Origin: Bacillota bacterium | Lineage (GTDB): Bacteria > Bacillota > Clostridia > Christensenellales > Aristaeellaceae | Assembly: GCA_023435435.1 (NCBI GenBank) | Contig: JAEYRW010000180.1 | Location: 1 to 7,034, forward strand | Direction of reading: 5' to 3' | DNA: 7,034 bases | Part shown: in pieces, positions 5,832-7,034 of the stretch | Layout: each line of letters starts with the position of its first letter | Numbering within the stretch: the first letter of the stretch is position 1 | Notes under the pieces: model-generated | Seen by the model: only the letters and a program-made list of their open reading frames with translations | What the model was told of the DNA's origin: nothing | Database searches by the model: none | Position numbers and translations under genes: made by a program

Positions 5832-5849
5832 ACTTTTTTGGAGGATCAT

Positions 5850-7034
5850 ATGAAGCTGAACGTTGCGGTCATCTACGGAAGCCGCACCTGCGAGCACGAC
5901 GTGTCGGTGATTTCCGGCATGCAGGCCGCGGGCGCGCTGGACGCGCGGGAGTACGGCGTGGAGCGGGTTTACATCGCGGGCGACGGTGCATGGTACGTCG
6001 GCCAGGCGCTTTCCGACATGAAGTTTTACGAAAATCCTGATTTCTCGAAGCTTACCCGGGTGATCCCGGCGGCGGGGGACGGGCGGCTGCGGCTTTTGCG
6101 CGTGCCCCGGAAGAAGGGCTTTTTCGAGCGCGTCTTCGGGAAGGACGACGCGGTTTACGGAGAATACGACGTGGTTCTCCCCGTGATGCACGGCATGAAC
6201 GGCGAGGACGGAACCCTGCAGGGCATGCTGGAGCTGTTCAATGTGCCCTATACATCCGCTTCCGTCATGGGCTGCGCGGTGGGCATGGACAAAATTGCCA
6301 TGAAGCAGCTTTACAGGGGCTGCGGCATTCCGGTTTTGGACGGCATCTGGTTTACCCGCGCCGCGTGGGGCGAGAGGCGCGAACAGTATCTCGACGAGGC
6401 GGAGGCGAAGCTCAAGTATCCCATGTTCGTCAAGCCCGCCAACCTCGGCTCGTCCATCGGCATCGCCCGCGCCGACGACCGGGAATCCCTCGAGGACGCC
6501 ATCGACACCGCGTGCAGCTACGACCGGCGGATTCTGATTGAGCAGGGCGTTCCCGCGCTGCGCGAGGTCAACTGCGCGGTGCTCGGCTACGGCGAGACCG
6601 CCAAGGCGTCCGTTCTCGAGATGCCCGTTACCCAGAAGGAGCTCCTCGACTTTTCAGACAAGTATTTGCGCAGCGCCAAGGGCGGCGCGAAGGGCATGCA
6701 GTCCCTGGCCCGCCGCATTCCCGCGCCCATCCCGGACGAGATGACGGAAAAGGTCAAGGCCCTCGCCCTGGAGGTGTTCAGCATCATGGACCTCAAGGGC
6801 GTCGTGCGCATCGACTTCATCATCGACAAGGACGACAACCTCTTCGTCAACGAGGCAAACGTCATCCCCGGATCCCTCGCCTTCTATCTCTGGGAGCCCG
6901 CGGGCGTCCCGTTCCCGAAGCTCCTTGATACCATGATCGAGGATGCCTTCCGCGCCCACGCCGACAAGAATGGCTCCGTCTTCTCCTACGACTCCTCCCT
7001 CATCGCCAGCATCGTGTCCGGGGCGAAGGGGAAG
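5850..7034 (+). CDS. ddl: D-alanine--D-alanine ligase, 3' end cut by window edge
   Basis: The ATP-grasp ligase joins two D-alanines to supply the dipeptide used by MurF in peptidoglycan synthesis. The frame is open from 5850 to the window end (395 residues). Visible motifs are YGSRTCEHDVSVISG (9-23, with the conserved Glu15), PVMHGMNGEDGTLQG (111-125), the ATP-grasp segment FVKPANLGSSIGI (193-205, Ser202 matching E. coli Ser150), DKYL (270-273), RIDFII (320-325) and NEANVIPGSL (334-343, metal ligands Glu335 and Asn337). Lys271-Tyr272 matches the Lys-Tyr pair of D-Ala-D-Ala ligases, whereas D-Ala-D-Lac ligases of Leuconostoc type carry Phe at the Tyr. A linker around residues 60-105, with basic VPRKKG, makes it longer than E. 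coli DdlB. It starts 18 nt after the MurF-like gene with GGAGG (5840-5844) 5 nt upstream. Probably only a few C-terminal residues are missing. Confidence 0.93.
   Translation, partial: MKLNVAVIYGSRTCEHDVSVISGMQAAGALDAREYGVERVYIAGDGAWYVGQALSDMKFYENPDFSKLTRVIPAAGDGRLRLLRVPRKKGFFERVFGKDDAVYGEYDVVLPVMHGMNGEDGTLQGMLELFNVPYTSASVMGCAVGMDKIAMKQLYRGCGIPVLDGIWFTRAAWGERREQYLDEAEAKLKYPMFVKPANLGSSIGIARADDRESLEDAIDTACSYDRRILIEQGVPALREVNCAVLGYGETAKASVLEMPVTQKELLDFSDKYLRSAKGGAKGMQSLARRIPAPIPDEMTEKVKALALEVFSIMDLKGVVRIDFIIDKDDNLFVNEANVIPGSLAFYLWEPAGVPFPKLLDTMIEDAFRAHADKNGSVFSYDSSLIASIVSGAKGK

Noticed and set aside
6648..6671. Possible D-Ala-D-Lac (vancomycin-resistance type) ligase because Phe replaces a Tyr in the omega loop (LLDFSDKYL)
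   Set aside because: The replaced residue aligns with Tyr212 of E. coli DdlB. The specificity-determining tyrosine follows the conserved lysine and is retained (Lys271-Tyr272), so a D-Ala-D-Ala ligase is the better call.

Overview
The window is GC-rich and all complete genes lie on the plus strand. They are tightly packed, and every start has a strong GGAGG-type ribosome binding site 5-8 nt upstream. Codon third positions favour G and C. Two near-consensus sigma-A/sigma-70 type promoters with exact 17-bp spacers are readable. With a clostridial-looking D-Ala-D-Ala ligase and a membrane-anchored MurF-like ligase, this suggests a high-GC Firmicute (Clostridia, possibly a gut lineage). That placement is inference; there is no rRNA or other marker in the window.

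Region 1 (1-2976) is a sugar or polyol metabolism cassette. It starts with the last 38 codons of a membrane protein (1-117), possibly a transporter. A promoter at 95-123 overlaps the end of that gene and drives three genes: a TIM-barrel sugar (phosphate) isomerase/epimerase (159-1040), a Gfo/Idh/MocA NAD(P)-dependent oxidoreductase (1028-2185, overlapping the first by 13 nt), and a second, different TIM-barrel isomerase/epimerase (2197-2976). Together they probably oxidise and isomerise an unusual sugar, inositol or keto-glycoside. The substrate cannot be read from sequence.

Region 2 (2977-3446) is a 470-bp gap without a convincing gene. It holds two diverged, inverted copies of a hairpin-bearing repeat of about 70 bp (2988-3061 and 3322-3392). 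They enclose a core rich in inverted repeats, including three hairpins that abut end to end (3093-3159). It looks like a dispersed intergenic or MITE-like element, or a structured RNA. It ends 1 bp before the -35 box of the next promoter.

Region 3 (3394-7034) is a second operon, apparently for cell-wall precursors. A near-perfect promoter (TTGACA, 17 bp, TACAAT) is followed by an alpha/beta hydrolase (3447-4220), a MurF-type Mur ligase with a multi-pass membrane domain in place of the usual soluble N-terminal domain (4233-5831), and a D-alanine--D-alanine ligase that runs off the right edge (5850-7034). Ddl makes D-Ala-D-Ala and MurF joins it to the muramyl tripeptide, so these two genes form consecutive steps. 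The hydrolase's role beside them is unknown.
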